Counted from the first letter of the stretch, positions 45,680-57,967 are shown. The stretch is 64,000 nt of DNA from Aegilops tauschii subsp. strangulata (GCF_002575655.3 NC_053035.3:87879322-87943321); one strand, 5' to 3'. Notes: generated by a model from the sequence alone, not told the origin. Program-made: numbers and translations.

Positions 45680-46197
45680 TTTCTTCAGTTGAGGAATTTG
45701 AACAGTTGAACTCTCTTAAGAAGTATGCAACTTTTCTTCGAGGAATGCTGCAAATGAGTTAAGTTGATGTGAACCTAGTGATTCAGCAGCGGACATGAGT
45801 ACCTGTGAACAAAGTATAGTTGCGAGGAATTTGGAGAGGTCATATGCGTTCTCAGAAGGTTTTTCAAAAAGAACAACTTTGAGGAATTTGACCAGATGAG
45901 TCTTGAAGAATTTCACTAAGCGTTCTTTGTCTTAGGTTCCAGAGTTGTATAGATCAAAGATCCACACAATTGAGGAATCTTGAAGAAAAATAATTGTTTA
46001 GAGAAACGAATCAAGAACAGATGACATGTGAGGTGTTTAGTGTGTGAAGAATTTGAAGAACAAACACCTTTGAAGATTTTGTGAAAATCATTTGGATCAA
46101 AGAGGGCAGTAAAAGTAACTTTCAATTACCCTGGACGAAGAACACGACGAACTGGGATGTGGACAAGTGAAGTTCGTCTGTGCAGATCTTCCACGCC

Positions 46198-46440
46198 CTA
46201 ACTTGGCGGAGGAAGACGGCTACGACGGCGGCGCAGTGAAGATTTCCGCGGCCGGCGCGAGTATGGCGGCGACGAGGTCGAGGCAGTGAAGCTCTTCCTC
46301 ACCAGCGACGATGAAGTAGTGACGGCGCTAGGGTTTGAGAAGCTCGAGCTGGAGAGAGGTCGAGCGGAGTAAAAGAAGTGAGGAAGGGGAGAGGGGATAT
46401 TTATAGCCACGGTGAAAAACTGTTCGCCCGAAGAAATTGG
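46198..46440 (-). promoter_or_regulatory. Internal promoter and leader of the extra frame in the SIRE-type element
   Basis: The - strand has TATAAATA at 46398-46405 in GC-rich surroundings, then a CT-rich leader (CTCCGCTCGACCTCTCTCCA) and CTCAAACCCTAGCGCCGTC, which look like the promoter and 5' leader of a plant gene. The extra frame begins about 700 bases further at 45679, so a leader intron is possible. This is inferred from sequence alone. Confidence 0.5.
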
Positions 46441-47117
46441 ACGAACGTGCCCCTGACCCTTCTCATTCGCTTGACATGTGTCACCCATGTACTGAGAAGT
46501 GGAGATCGTGTTAGATCGTGGGTGAATAGATAAGTATATCGTGGGATGCGGAACAGTTAGAGCGGCAAAGCCAAAAATTTGGATAAGATAAGTTAAAAGT
46601 TCCGTTCGCAAATTCTTCAGCCGACAAGGACACAGTGAAGATTTTGAACGAGTTTCAAATAGAACGCACATGAAGAATTTGTGAATAGATTGGGTTGAGT
46701 ATAGCATAGAGGGGGAAGGGTCCGATCACATTCACTTAGCAGAAACACCAACTTGAAGAATTAGCCATAAGTGAATGCTGTAGAGGACATAAACTCTCAT
46801 ATATATATAGCCAATGAAGAAAAACGACAGAAACAGTGAAGACAATGCAAAGTTGAAGAACATGAACAACTGAGGAATATCAAACTGAGGAAAAACTCAA
46901 ATTGAAGATTTTCAACTTTTGTGGTGGCGTGACCCACCGTATAAGAATGATGATTTCAGACACCGCGTACAATTGTCGTAGGGTTTCGAGAATCAAATTC
47001 TTCATTAATTTCTTCACACTTAGAGTGTTATTCTTCATTGATTGAAGAAAAATGTTTCTTCATGTGTTGCACATCTAAGTCATCAATTTTGCATAAGTGT
47101 TAGGATGAGTGTCCTTT
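46441..47117 (-). other. Spacer between pol and the internal promoter of the SIRE-type element
   Basis: AT-rich sequence with many GAAGAATTTG-type words, as elsewhere in the element. No coding features are visible. Confidence 0.6.
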
Positions 47118-48780
47118 TCAAAGAACATTCAAAGATTCTAGGATATTTAGCTCACACCGCAACTTGCTAAATCTCTTCTCATCCAAGGGCTTTGTGAAGA
47201 TATCGGCTAGCTGTTCTTCAGTCTTCAAATGCTCAATAGAAATGTCGCCCTTCAACACATGATCGCGAAGAAAATGATGACGAATCTGTATGTGCTTTGT
47301 CTTCGAGTGCTGAACTGGGTTGTGAGCAATTTTGATGGCACTCTCATTGTCACAGAAGAGAGGCACATTCTTCACGTTGATGCCGTCTTCATCCACAGCA
47401 ATTGAGCACAGCAAGAACCAGTAGCAATGTACTCAGCTTCAGCAGTAGACAGTGATACGCAGTTCTGTTTCTTCGAGGACCAACAGACCAAAGATCGTCC
47501 GAGGAAATGACATGTACCAGATGTTGACTTGCGGTCCACACGATCACCAGCATAGTCAGAGTCAGAATATACAATGAGATCAAAATCCGAGCCCTTGGGG
47601 TGCCATAATCCAAGTGTTGGTGTGTGAGCTAGATATCGAAGAATATATTTCACAGCCTTATGGTGTAATTCCTTTGGTGTAGCTTGAAATCGGGCACACA
47701 TGCAAACACTAAGCATAATATCTGTCCTAGATGCACATAAATACAATAAAGAACCAATCATGGAGCGGTATACCTTTTGATCAAAGTCAATACCATTTTC
47801 ATCAGTGCACAGATGGCCATTTGTGGGCATAGGAATTTTGACGCCTTTGCAATCTTGCATGCCGAATTTCCTCAGTACATCCTTGAGGTATTTCTCCTAA
47901 GATATGAATATGCCATTGCGTTGTTGACGAATTTGAAGACCTAAGAAGAATTTCAACTCTCCCATCATAGACATTTGATATTCTTCACTCATCATATAGG
48001 CAAATTCATCACTATAACGTTGGTAAGTACAGCCAAAGATGATATCATCAACATATATTTGGCACACAAACAATTCATCATCATATGATTTAGTAAAAAG
48101 AGTAGGGTCGAGTGAACTGGGTTTGAAACCTTTCTTCATGAGGAATTTGTTCAAAGTATCATACCACGCCCGAGGGGCCTGCTTGAGGCCATAGAGGGCC
48201 TTATTGAGTCTGAAGACTTTGTCAGGATGCTTAGGATCTTCAAAACCTGGGGGTTGATCAACATATACTTCTTCCTCAAGCTTACCATTGAGGAATGCAC
48301 TTTTCACATCCATCTGATATAAAGTGCTATCATGATGGTTAGCATAAGCAAGTAATATGCGAATAGCTTCAAGTCTAGCAACAGGTGCGAAAGTTTCATC
48401 GAAATCAATTCCTTCAACCTGTGTGTAGCCTTGAGCTACAAGCCGTGCCTTATTCCTCACCACAAGGCCATTTTCATCTTGCTTGTTGCGGTAGATCCAC
48501 TTTCTGCCAATGATATTGTGTTTGCGAGGATCTAGACGATTGACCAGTTCCCAGACGTTGTTGAGCTCGAACTGATGTAATTCTTCTTGCATGGCCTGAA
48601 TCCACTCAGGCTCCAGAAATGCTTCATCTACCTTAGTGGGCTCTGTGATAGAGACAAAAGCATAGTGCCCACAAAAGTTAGATAAATGTGAAGCTTTTGA
48701 GCATGTGAGAGGACCTGGTGCTTCAATGCCATCGATGATCTTTTCAACTTGCACTTCTTTTGCAACGCGAGGATGAGTAG
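47118..48780 (-). pseudogene. Reverse transcriptase and RNase H of the SIRE-type element
   Basis: RT motifs: [89 protein letters not shown] and an intact YVDD in [13 protein letters not shown] (near 48060). TAG near 47898 (family residue Gln) separates this from the RNase H: PMPTNGHLCTDENG, YRSMIGSLLYLCASRTDI, YSDSDYAGDRVDRKSTSG and STAEAEYIATGSCCAQLLWM. A small deletion near 47390 shifts the frame, after which DNESAIKIAHNPVQHSKTKH and EEQLADIFTKPLDEKRFSKL complete it. The TGA near 48780 joins it to integrase in the same frame. Confidence 0.92.
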
Positions 48781-50510
48781 GTTGTCATCGAGGAATTTGA
48801 TCAGCATTTTCTTCAGCACCATTTTCTCCAGCATTTTCTTTAGGTGCATTAGCTCGGCATTCTTCACGTTCTGGAATGAATTCTTCAGTAGATTCTTCGG
48901 TAGGAATGACATCCTCAGTAGCCTTGAACTTGATAGTTTCCTCAGGAGCTGGTTCATCTATCACAGAGGGTAGGTGCTCTCTTTGCGAGCCATTAGTTTC
49001 ATCGAACCGCACATCTACAGTTTCAACAACCTTGTGAAGAACATTGTTGAAGACTCTGTAGGTGTGCGAGTCCTTTCCATAACCAAGCATAAAACCTTCA
49101 TGTGCTTTCGGTGCAAACTTAGCATTGTGATGAGGATCTCTGATCCAACATTTAGCACCGAAGACTTTGAAATAACTCACATTGGGTTTCTTGTCAGTGA
49201 GGAGTTCATAGGCAGTCTTCTTGAAGAATTTGTGAAGATATAACCTGTTGATGATGTGGCACGCAGTATAAATTGCCTCAATCCAGAAGTGACGAGGCAT
49301 CTTGTACTCATCAAGCATAGTGCGAGCCATCTCAACAAGAGTTCTATTCTTGCGCTCCACGACGCCATTCTGGTGAGGAGTGTAAGGAGCAGATAGCTCA
49401 TGAGTAATACCAAGTTCATCAAGATAGTCATCAAGACCATAATTCTTGAACTCAGTTCCATTGTCACTTCTGATGTGCTTGATCTTCACACCAAAGTTGG
49501 TTGAAGCCCTCGAGGAAAATCATTTGAAGACTTCCTGCACTTCATGTTTGTAAGTAACAATGTGTACCCATGTGTATCGAGAGTGATCATCAACAATAAC
49601 AAAGCCATAGAGAGATGCATCATTTGTGACAGCTGAGTAATGGTTAGGACCAAAGAGGTCCATGTGAAGCAATTCGAATGGTCGAGTAGTGGTCATGATA
49701 GTCTTCGCTGGATGCTTAGCCTTGGTCATCTTTCCATCTTCACAAGCTCCGCATAAGTGATCCTTGAGGAATTTGACATTCTCAATGCCAATGACATGCT
49801 TCTTCTTCGCAAGCGTGTGCAAATTCCTCATGCCTGCATGACCAAGTCGTTGATGCCATAGCCACCCTTCTGAAGCTTTTGCAAGTAGGCACACGGCTGG
49901 TTGCGGTCCTGTAGAGAAATCAACAATATACAAGTCTCCTCTCCTAAAGCCTTCGAAGACTTTGGAATTGTCAGCTTCCATAATCACAACACAACGATAC
50001 TTGCCAAAGACAACTACCATATCAAGATCACAAAGCATTGAGATAGACATGAGGTTGTATCCTAAGGACTCGACAAGCATGACTTTGTCCATGTGTCGAT
50101 CCTTTGTGATCGCAACCTTACCTAGACCCAATACCTGACTTTTACCTTTGTCAGCGAAGATGATATGCTTCAGATGCGATGGTGATAAGGGTGCATCCAT
50201 CAATAGATTCTTGTCACCAGTCATGTGATTAGTACATCCACTATCGAGGACCCACTCAGTGGCTTTGGGTTGATCATCCTGCAGATGAATTAGTGCAGCT
50301 TACGAACTTCATATACTTCATCAGTGAAGAATATGACATCACAATTCATCAGACGAATTTCATCAAGCAGTGCAACAGTTAAAACAGTATGAGGACGTGT
50401 GAAATGAAAGTTCATTTCTTCATGATTAGCCTGCGTCCTTTCAGGCACTTTTTAGGTCTCCAGCAAATTCTTCAGACGTTTAAGTACGTCTGGAGACCTG
50501 ACCCTGCATA
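48781..50510 (-). pseudogene. Protease and integrase of the SIRE-type element
   Basis: The Copia protease signature DSGCTNHMTGDK begins near 50250, before MTGDKNLLMDAPLSP. The GAG-pre-integrase part has the zinc ligands in WLWHQRLGHAGMRNL and CGACEDGKMTKAKHP. The integrase core has Asp in LLHMDLFGPN, Asp in IRSDNGTEFKNYG and Glu in QNGVVERKNRTLVEMARTM. TGA near 49523 interrupts the core between the first and second Asp. A long acidic C-terminal region (EREECRANAPKENAG) follows to about 48785. Upstream, two TAG codons (near 50455 and 50298) lie between gag and protease in the same frame. Confidence 0.88.
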
Positions 50511-52259
50511 AAGGATTAGTTATTTTTCTTCACCACCCACATCTGAAGGGGTGGCAAAGAGTTCATCATTCTGCGAGCTCCATATGAGAAAGGTGGCATA
50601 GAAGCCAATCCATTCCGTTTCACATAAGAGGAGTTAGGGTAAGCATATGAATAAGCAGAGAAATTCTTTGAGGACTTATGAACATAATGATTAGAAGAAT
50701 AATGCTCATATTCATAGCCCTTGGCTCTTCCCTGCGAAACAGAGTTGTTAGCACGATGATGTTCATATGAGGACTTTGATCCTCTTGAGGAATATGATCC
50801 ATGTGAGGAATTTGGTCCGTACGAGGACTTGGATCCATATGAAGAATTTGGTCCATATGAAGAATTTGATCTGGGGTTCCTATTCTTCACAGGTGGTCTC
50901 ATGAGGACATTCACCTGAAGACTTTCAAGGCACCTTTTGGGACCCAAATTTTCTTCATAGGAGAACCGTTCCTGCAGTTAGTGCCAACATATCTAGCAAA
51001 TACTTCACCATTCTGATTTTTGAACAGTTTATAGTTGTAGTCAAATGACTCATCAGAAGAATGAGAAGATTCACATGTAAAGCCAGATAAATTAGATGGA
51101 TCAACTGGAGGTCCCTTTGCAGCAACCCATGAGGTTTTGGGGTACTGCTCAGGCTTCCAATATGTACCATCAGCATTGAGTTTCCTCTCAAAGGCAATAC
51201 CCTCTTTCCTAGGGTTCCTGCTAAGGATTTGCTTTTTAAGCACATCACAAAGAGTCTGATGCCCTTTGAGGCTTTTGTACATGCCTGTCATGTACAATTC
51301 CTTCAGCCCTGCATCGTCAGTGATACTAGCAATGTCCTCAGATGAGGAATTTGTGATAGCAGAAACAGTTGAAGAATTTGTAGCATTAGAAGCATTTGAA
51401 CATTCAGGTGAAGAATTAGCAGATTCACGTTCAATGCATTTCAAACATGGAGGAACAAATTCTTCCTGAGCAGTGCTGATTTGTTGAGCATGTAATGAAT
51501 CGCGCTCCTTCTGAAGATCTTCATAACTCACTCTTAGCTTCTCAAGATCTTGCTTTCTTTAAAGAAATTCATAAGAAAGCTTCTCATGATCAGATAGGAG
51601 GTTGTTATGTTGATCTTGAAGGGTGTCATACTTAGTATGAAGTCTCTGAAGACTTTCAGCCAAGCTTTTGACTGATCCATTTCTTCACCCAACATATCAT
51701 CGCTCTTATTTAGCATGTATTGAACTTTTTCCAAAGTTCTTTGTTGTTTAGTGGCAAGGGAAGCAAGTTTGACATAGCTGGGTCCAAATTCATCACCAGA
51801 TTCATCATCACTTGACTCGGATAGGTAGCATTCAGTTACCTCAGCACTTTTTGCCATAAGGCATGATGAAGAGGATGATGATTCTGGTTCGAATGTCATC
51901 GCTTTGAGAGATTCCTTGAAGTCCTCAAACCAAGGATCATGACGGGTTCGATGACCTTCATAGACCTCAGAGAGACGGTCCCAGATAAGCTTCGCATGAT
52001 TGAGATGCATGATGTTCCTGAACTGATTTTGAGACAGACAGGAGCAGATGACGTCCTTCGCCTTGAGGTTGAGAAGAGTGTACTTGCGAATGTCATCAGC
52101 TTCCGCCGTCTTGCACAGATCGGTTAGACCAATCTCAGTGACGGTCCACAGTTCGCTGTTCATCGCCATGAGGCGCTTCTTCATCATGGCCTTCCACTTG
52201 GGATACTCGTGACCATCAAAGATGGGGCATGTCACTTTCTTCATACCTGCGGTCGACAT
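50511..52259 (-). pseudogene. Gag of the SIRE-type element
   Basis: It starts MSTAGMKKVTCPIFDGHEYP at 52259, about 50 bases after the PBS. The UBN2/gag core follows: KWKAMMKKRLMAMNSELWTV, RKYTLLNLKAKDVICSCLSQ and IWDRLSEVYEGHRTRHDPWF. A frameshift near 51680 leads to SYEDLQKERDSLHAQQ (coiled-coil type) and SDESFDYNYKLFKNQNGEVF. Near 50900 a further frame change leads to repeats of SSYGPNSSYGSKSSYGPNSS. No intact zinc knuckle is recognised. Gag forms the particle in the cytoplasm. Confidence 0.85.
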
Positions 52260-52312
52260 AACTAAAACTCCAGGTGGTTAAACCAAAATCACACAGAACA
52301 AGGGAGTACCTT

Positions 52313-52324
52313 GCTCTGATACCA
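52313..52324 (-). other. Primer binding site of the SIRE-type element
   Basis: The - strand reads TGGTATCAGAGC, complementary to initiator tRNA-Met, two bases from the LTR end. Confidence 0.88.
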
Positions 52325-52326
52325 AT

Positions 52327-53821
52327 TGAAAGTGCGTTATATCGACTAGAGGGGGGTGAATAGGCGATTTTTATGAATTCTTCACTGAGGAATTTGTGGG
52401 TGAGGAAATTCCTTAGCGAAGAACTACTTGCAGCGGAATAAGTACTCAAAAGTATGCATAGCAGAACACAAGCATGGTCATCATGATGAAATGAAGACAA
52501 GCACAGAGTACAGAAAGCGTAAACACAGGATAACACAGGATAAAGACAAACAGACTGAAGAAATTGAACTGAGGAAATTGAGAAAGTCTTCAGTCAAAGT
52601 CTTCAAACACAGATATGAACAAGAGCACAACATAACTATGAGGAAATGAAAGAGTTGAGGAAATAGAACCAGTTGGCTTGGTGAAGACAATGATTTGGTA
52701 GACCAGTTCCAACTGTTGTCTCAGTTGTACGTCTGGTTGGAGCGGCTAGGTATTTAAACCTGAGGACACACAGTCCTCACCGTATTCTCCTTGAGCTAAG
52801 GTCACACAGACCTCGCCCAATCACTCGTGGTAAGTCTTCAGCTGACTTCCAAACCTTCACAAACTCGGTCACTCAGCGATCCACAATTTCCTCATGGATG
52901 CTCTAGACCATGACGCATAACCGTCTGGAAGAAGCACAGTCTTCAAAGGTAACAAGCATCGGATCCATGCATGATCAATCTCTTCAGTGATGCTCAATCA
53001 CATGGGGTTTGTAGGTGTTTGGGTTTGGGTTTTCCTCACTTGATGATTTTCGCTCAAAGTCCTCGGAGGATGGGATGCTCTCAATTGACAAGTGTCAGTT
53101 TCTCTCGGAGCAGCCAACCAGCTAGTGGTTGTAGGGGGCGGCTATTTATAGCCCAGGGAGCAGTCCGCCATGATAAGACATAAATGCTCTTCAATGATAT
53201 GACCGTTAGGTGGGTAGATATTTTGGGACAGCTGGCGCATAGCACAGCAACGGTCGGAAATTTGAGTATCAAATTCCTCAGGGCTATCATGTTCCTCACT
53301 GTGTAGGCAATCCGCACTGGCGAATTCCTAACTCCTCAGTCAGAACAAATTCCTTAGAGACCAGAAGAACTTCGTCTCTGTCACTGAAGAATATGACTGA
53401 ACTGTATGAGATTTCCAATGGCTCACTCGAAGGGATTGGTAGGTGTAGGATTTTGAGTTGAGCATCACACGAAAATTTTTCCTTAGTATTTCCTCGACCC
53501 CCTTTAATAGTACGGTGTTTCCTATGACTCAAGAAAGAGAAAATGAAACTACAAAAACAAAAGTCTTCACGCTTCATGTTCCTCAAACGAATACCAAGTC
53601 TTCAAGGTCACACCAATTTCTTCACTTTGAAAGTCTTCAGAAAGTCTTCAGAAATCCAAAGTCTTCAGTCGAAGAACTTCATTTTTAGGGGTCGACTTTC
53701 TCTGTAAATATCAAACTTCTCATAGACTTATAGACCTGTGTACACTCATAAACACATTAGTCCCTTAACCTATAAGTCTTCAATACACCAAAATCACTAA
53801 GGGGCACTAGATGCACTTACA
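52327..53821 (-). repeat. 5' LTR of the SIRE-type element
   Basis: Read on the - strand it runs TGTAAGTGCATCTAGTGCCC to CGCACTTTCA, 1,495 bases. A TATAAATA box lies at 53143-53150 (- strand) in GC-rich sequence. Confidence 0.93.
53143..53150 (-). promoter_or_regulatory. TATA box in the SIRE-type LTR
   Basis: GGGCTATAAATAGCCGCCCC on the - strand; the box sits in a small GC-rich palindrome (GGGCTA...TAGCC). Confidence 0.7.
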
Positions 53822-56809
53822 GGTGATGCTGCAACGGGGGAAGCTGAATATCAAGAGGAACCAGACGATGTGCCCGATGATGATCTCCGTCGGGTCATTG
53901 TTGATGCAAGGAGACAGTGCGAGAGTGAAAAGGTGAAGCTGAAGTTCGATCGCATGTTAGAGGATCACAAAAAAGGGTTGTGCCCCAATTGCGAAGATGG
54001 CAACACAAAGCTCGGTACCGTACTGGAATTGCTGCAGTGGAAGGTAGAGAATGATGTGCCTAACAAAGGATTTGAGAAGCTACTAAAAATATTGAAGAAG
54101 AAGCTTCCAAAGGATAACGAATTTCCTGACAGTACGTACGCAGCAAAGAAGGTCGTATGCCCTGTAGGATTGGAGGTGCAGAAGATACATGCATGCCCTA
54201 ATGACTGCATCCTCTACCGCGGTGCGTACAAGGATTTGAACGCATGCCCGGTATGCGGTGCATTGCGGTATAAGATCAGACGAGATGACCCTGGTGATGT
54301 TGACGGCGAGCCCCCCAGGAAGAGGGTTCCTGCGAAGGTGATGTGGTATGCTCCTATAATACCACGGTTGAAACGACTATTCAGAAACAAAGATCATGCC
54401 AAGTTGATGCGATGGCACAGTGAGGACCATAAGAAAGACGGGAAGTTGAGAGCACCCGCTGACGGGTCGCAGTGGAGAAAAATCGAGAGAAAGTACCGGG
54501 CTGAGTTTGCAGGTGACCCAAGGAACGTATGGTTTGGTTTAAGCGCGGATGGCATTAATCCTTTCGGGGAGCAGAGCAGCAATCACAGCACCTGGCCCGT
54601 GACTCTATGTATGTATAACCTTCCTCCTTGGATGTGCATGAAGCGGAAGTTCATTATGATGCCAGTTCTCATCCAAGGCCCTAAGCAACCCAGCAACGAC
54701 ATTGATGTGTACCTAAGGCCATTAGTTGAAGAACTTTTACAGCTGTGGAATGGAAACGGTGTACGTGTGTGGGATGAGCACAAACAGGAGGAATTTAACC
54801 TGCATGTGTTGTTGTTTGTAACCATCAGTGATTCGCCTGCTCTCAGTAACCTTTCAGGACAGACAAACAAGGGATACCACGTGTGCACACACTGTTTAGC
54901 TGACACCGAAAGCATATACCTGGACAAATGCAGGAAGAATGTGTACCTGGGGCATCGTCAATTTCTTCCGACCAACCATCAATGTCGAAAGAAAGGCAAG
55001 CATTTCAAAGGCGAGGCAGATCACCGGTGATCACGTACTTGCTATGGTCAATAATTTACACGTAATCTTTGGAAAGGGTCCCGGCAGACTATCTGTTCCG
55101 AATGACGCTGAGGGATGCGCACCCATGTGGAAGAAGAAATCTATATTTTGGGACCTACCCTACTGGAAATACCTAGAGGTCCGCTCTTCAATCAATGTGA
55201 TTCATGTGACGAAGAACCTTTGTGTGAACCTGCTAGGCTTCTTGGGCGTGTATGGGAAGACAAAAGATACACCGGAGGCACGGGAGGACTTGCAACGTTT
55301 GCACGAAAAAGACGGCATGCCTCCAAAGCAGTATGAAGGTCCTGCCAGCTACGCTCTTACCAAAGAAGAGATGGAAATCTTCTATGAGTGCCTGCTCAGT
55401 ATGAAGGTCCCATCTGGCTTCTCATCGAATATAAAGGGAATAATAAATATGGCCGAGAAAAAGTTTTAGAACCTAAAGTCTCATGACTTCCACGTGATTA
55501 TGAGGCAACTGCTTCCGGTTGCATTGAGGGGGCTTCTACCGGAAAACGTTCGTTTAGCCATTGTGAAGCTATGTGCATTCCTCAATGCAATCTCTCAGAA
55601 GGTGATCGCTCCAGAAATCCTACCAAGGCTAAGGAGTGATGTGGCGCAATGTATTGTCAGTTTCGAGCTGGTGTTCCCACCGTCCTTCTTCAATATCATG
55701 ACGCATGTCCTAGTTCATCTAATTGACAAGATTGTCATTCTGGGCCCCGTATTTCTACACAATATGTTCCCCTTTGAGAGGTTCATGGGAGTCCTAAAGA
55801 AATATGTCTGTAACCACGCTAGGACAGAAGGAAGCATCTCCATGTGCCATCAAACAGAGGATGTCATTGGGTTTTCTGTTGACTTCATTCCTGGCCTTAA
55901 GAAGATTGGTCTCCCTCAATCGCGGTATGAGGGGAGACTGACTAGAAAAGGCATGCTTGGAGGGGACTCAATAATATTTAGGGACGGGCATTCTTGGTCT
56001 CAAGCACACTACACAGTTCTACATAACTCTACCTTGGTGACCCCGTATGTCGATGAACACAAGAATAGTCTGCGCTCCAAACACCCGGAGCAGTGTGACA
56101 ACTGGATTACATGTGAACACATCAGGACTTTCGGCAGTTGGTTGGAAACACGTCTCAGAGGTGACAACACTATTTCTGATGAGTTGTACTCGTTGTCCAG
56201 GGGACCATCTTCGACTGTATTGACTTACAAAGGATACGAGATAAATGGGAATACACTTTACATGATCGCCCAAGATCAAAAGAGCACCAACCAAAACAGC
56301 GGTGTCCGCTTTGATGCAGCAACCAATAGGGGAAAGGACACATATTATGGTTACATAGTGGACATATGGGAACTTGACTACGGACATGATTTTAAGGTCC
56401 CTTTGTTTAAGTGCAAATGGGTCAATCTGTCAGGAGGCGGGGTACAGGTAGACCCACAGTACGGAATGACAATAGTGGATATGAACAATCTTGGGTACAC
56501 AGACGAACCGTTTGTCCTAGCCAATGATGTGGCCCAGGTTTTCTATGTGAAGGACATGTCTACCAAACCAAGGAAAAGAATAGATAAGGAAGCAAATACA
56601 TCATACGATGAGCCAAAGCGCCACATAGTTCTTTCAGTAAAAAGAGACATCGTGGGATTGGAGGGCAAGACAGACATGTCTGAAGATTATGAAAAGTTTC
56701 ATGAAATTCCTCCCTTCAAAGTCAAGGCTGACCCAAGCACCCTGTTAAGCGATGAAGAATATCCATGGTTACGGCGCACTAAGCAAAGGAAACAAGCGAA
56801 GAAAAAGTG
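53822..56809 (+). pseudogene. TNP2-type transposase of the CACTA element
   Basis: The first part (53822-55030) has KKGLCPNCEDGNTKLGTVLE, HACPNDCILYRGAYKDLNAC with C-x2-C pairs, then the Transposase_21 core (WFGLSADGINPFGEQSSNHS, CMYNLPPWMCMKRKFIMMPV). After a frameshift near 55020 follow FGKGPGRLSVPNDAEG and SIFWDLPYWKYLEVRSSINV. TAG at 55467-55469 (family residue Gln) is followed in the same frame by a long open stretch to 56809 with DUF4218-like (FNIMTHVLVHLIDKIVILGP, MFPFERFMGVLKKYV) and DUF4216-like (YYGYIVDIWELDYGHDFKVP) parts and a Lys-rich end. It would cut at the CACTA ends. The N-terminus is missing because of the Copia insertion. Confidence 0.92.
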
Positions 56810-56879
56810 AAGACTTTCTCTCCACAACTATTATGATGATGCCTTTGATCTAGAATATCACTGCAGTTACATGTGAAGA

Positions 56880-57960
56880 AATGAAATGCCTGTTGTAACA
56901 GACGAGTTTTCGTATGAAACCCTGATACCTCGAAACAGATTGTCCATTTTGTACACGAAGTGCATCCAGTTTTTGCCGTAACCCTCTCTACTTTTTAGCA
57001 CATGCTATGTGGGTGAAATGATGATACCATGCCAACTTTCAACCTTTTCAGAGTTCATTTGAAATGCTTTTCAATTTCAAGGCCTTATAGCTCAAAAAAA
57101 TCAGTAAATGCATGAAAAATAACAAATGAAGTCAGAAAGGGTTGAAAATTGATGATGTGGCTTTGAATGGTGCATTTTGAACACACACAAAGTCTGGAGT
57201 TCAAATAAGTTCAAAAAAATGAAATCCCTTTGTAACAGTTGAGTTTTCGTCCGAAACCCTGATACTTCGAAAGAGATTGTCTGTTTTGTACACGAAGTGC
57301 ATCCAGTTTTTTCCGTAACCCTCTCAACGTTTTAGCACATGCTATGTGGGTGAAATTATGATACCATGCCAACTTTCAACCTTTTCAGAGTTCATTTGAA
57401 ATGCTTTTCAATTTTAGGGTCTTATAGCTCAAAAAAACAGTAAATCCATGAAAAATAACAAATGAAGTCAAAAAGGGTTGAAAATTGATGATGTGGCTTT
57501 GAATGGTGCATTTTGAACATACAAAAAGTCTGGAGTTCAAATAAGTTCAAAAAATGAAATCCCTTTGTAACAGATGAGTTTTCGTCTGAAACCCTGATAC
57601 TTCGAAAGACATTGTCCGTTTTGTACACGAAGTGCATCCAATTTTTGCCGTAACCCTCTCAACTTTTTAGCACATGCTATGTGGGTGAAATGATGATACC
57701 ATGCCAAATTTCAACCTTTTCAGAGTTCATTTGAAATGCTTTTCAATTTCAGGGTCTTATAGCTCAAAAAATCAGTAAATGCATGAAAAATAACAAATGA
57801 AGTCAGAAAGGGTTGAAAATTGATGATGTGGCTTTCAATGGTGCATTTTGAAATGATGATACCATGCAAAGTATGTCAGAAAGGGTTGAAAGTTCATGAC
57901 GTGGCTTTGAATGGTGCATACTGAACGCAAAAAAAGTCCGAGTTGTAATAAGTTATTAAA
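56880..57960 (+). repeat. Tandem repeat, about 336-bp unit, three copies plus a partial
   Basis: TGTAACAG(A/T)(C/T)GAGTTTTCG starts copies near 56894, 57231 and 57566 (periods 337 and 335). Each copy contains TTGTACACGAAGTGCATCCA and AGCACATGCTATGTGGGTGA. A fourth, truncated copy begins near 57851. It lies directly behind the transposase gene. Confidence 0.9.
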
Positions 57961-57967
57961 AATAAAA

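Larger units (their letters stand above)
41548..53821 (-). mobile_element. SIRE/Maximus-type Copia retrotransposon with a truncated 3' LTR
   Basis: The 5' LTR is 52327-53821; the tRNA-Met PBS and gag, protease, integrase, RT and RNase H follow on the - strand. A long extra region (47117-41612) with a promoter-like segment and a further large reading frame separates pol from the polypurine tract, a layout typical of SIRE-lineage elements. The 3' LTR is cut to 49 bases (41548-41596) and joined to CACTA sequence, so no target duplication can be checked. Stops and frameshifts disable pol and the extra frame. The LTR start TGTAAGTGCATCTAGTGCCC suggests Maximus; the name is tentative. Confidence 0.88.

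Noticed and set aside
56880..57960. Regularly spaced repeats considered as a CRISPR-like array
   Set aside because: The units are 336 bp long and contiguous with no unique spacers, and the context is a plant transposon.
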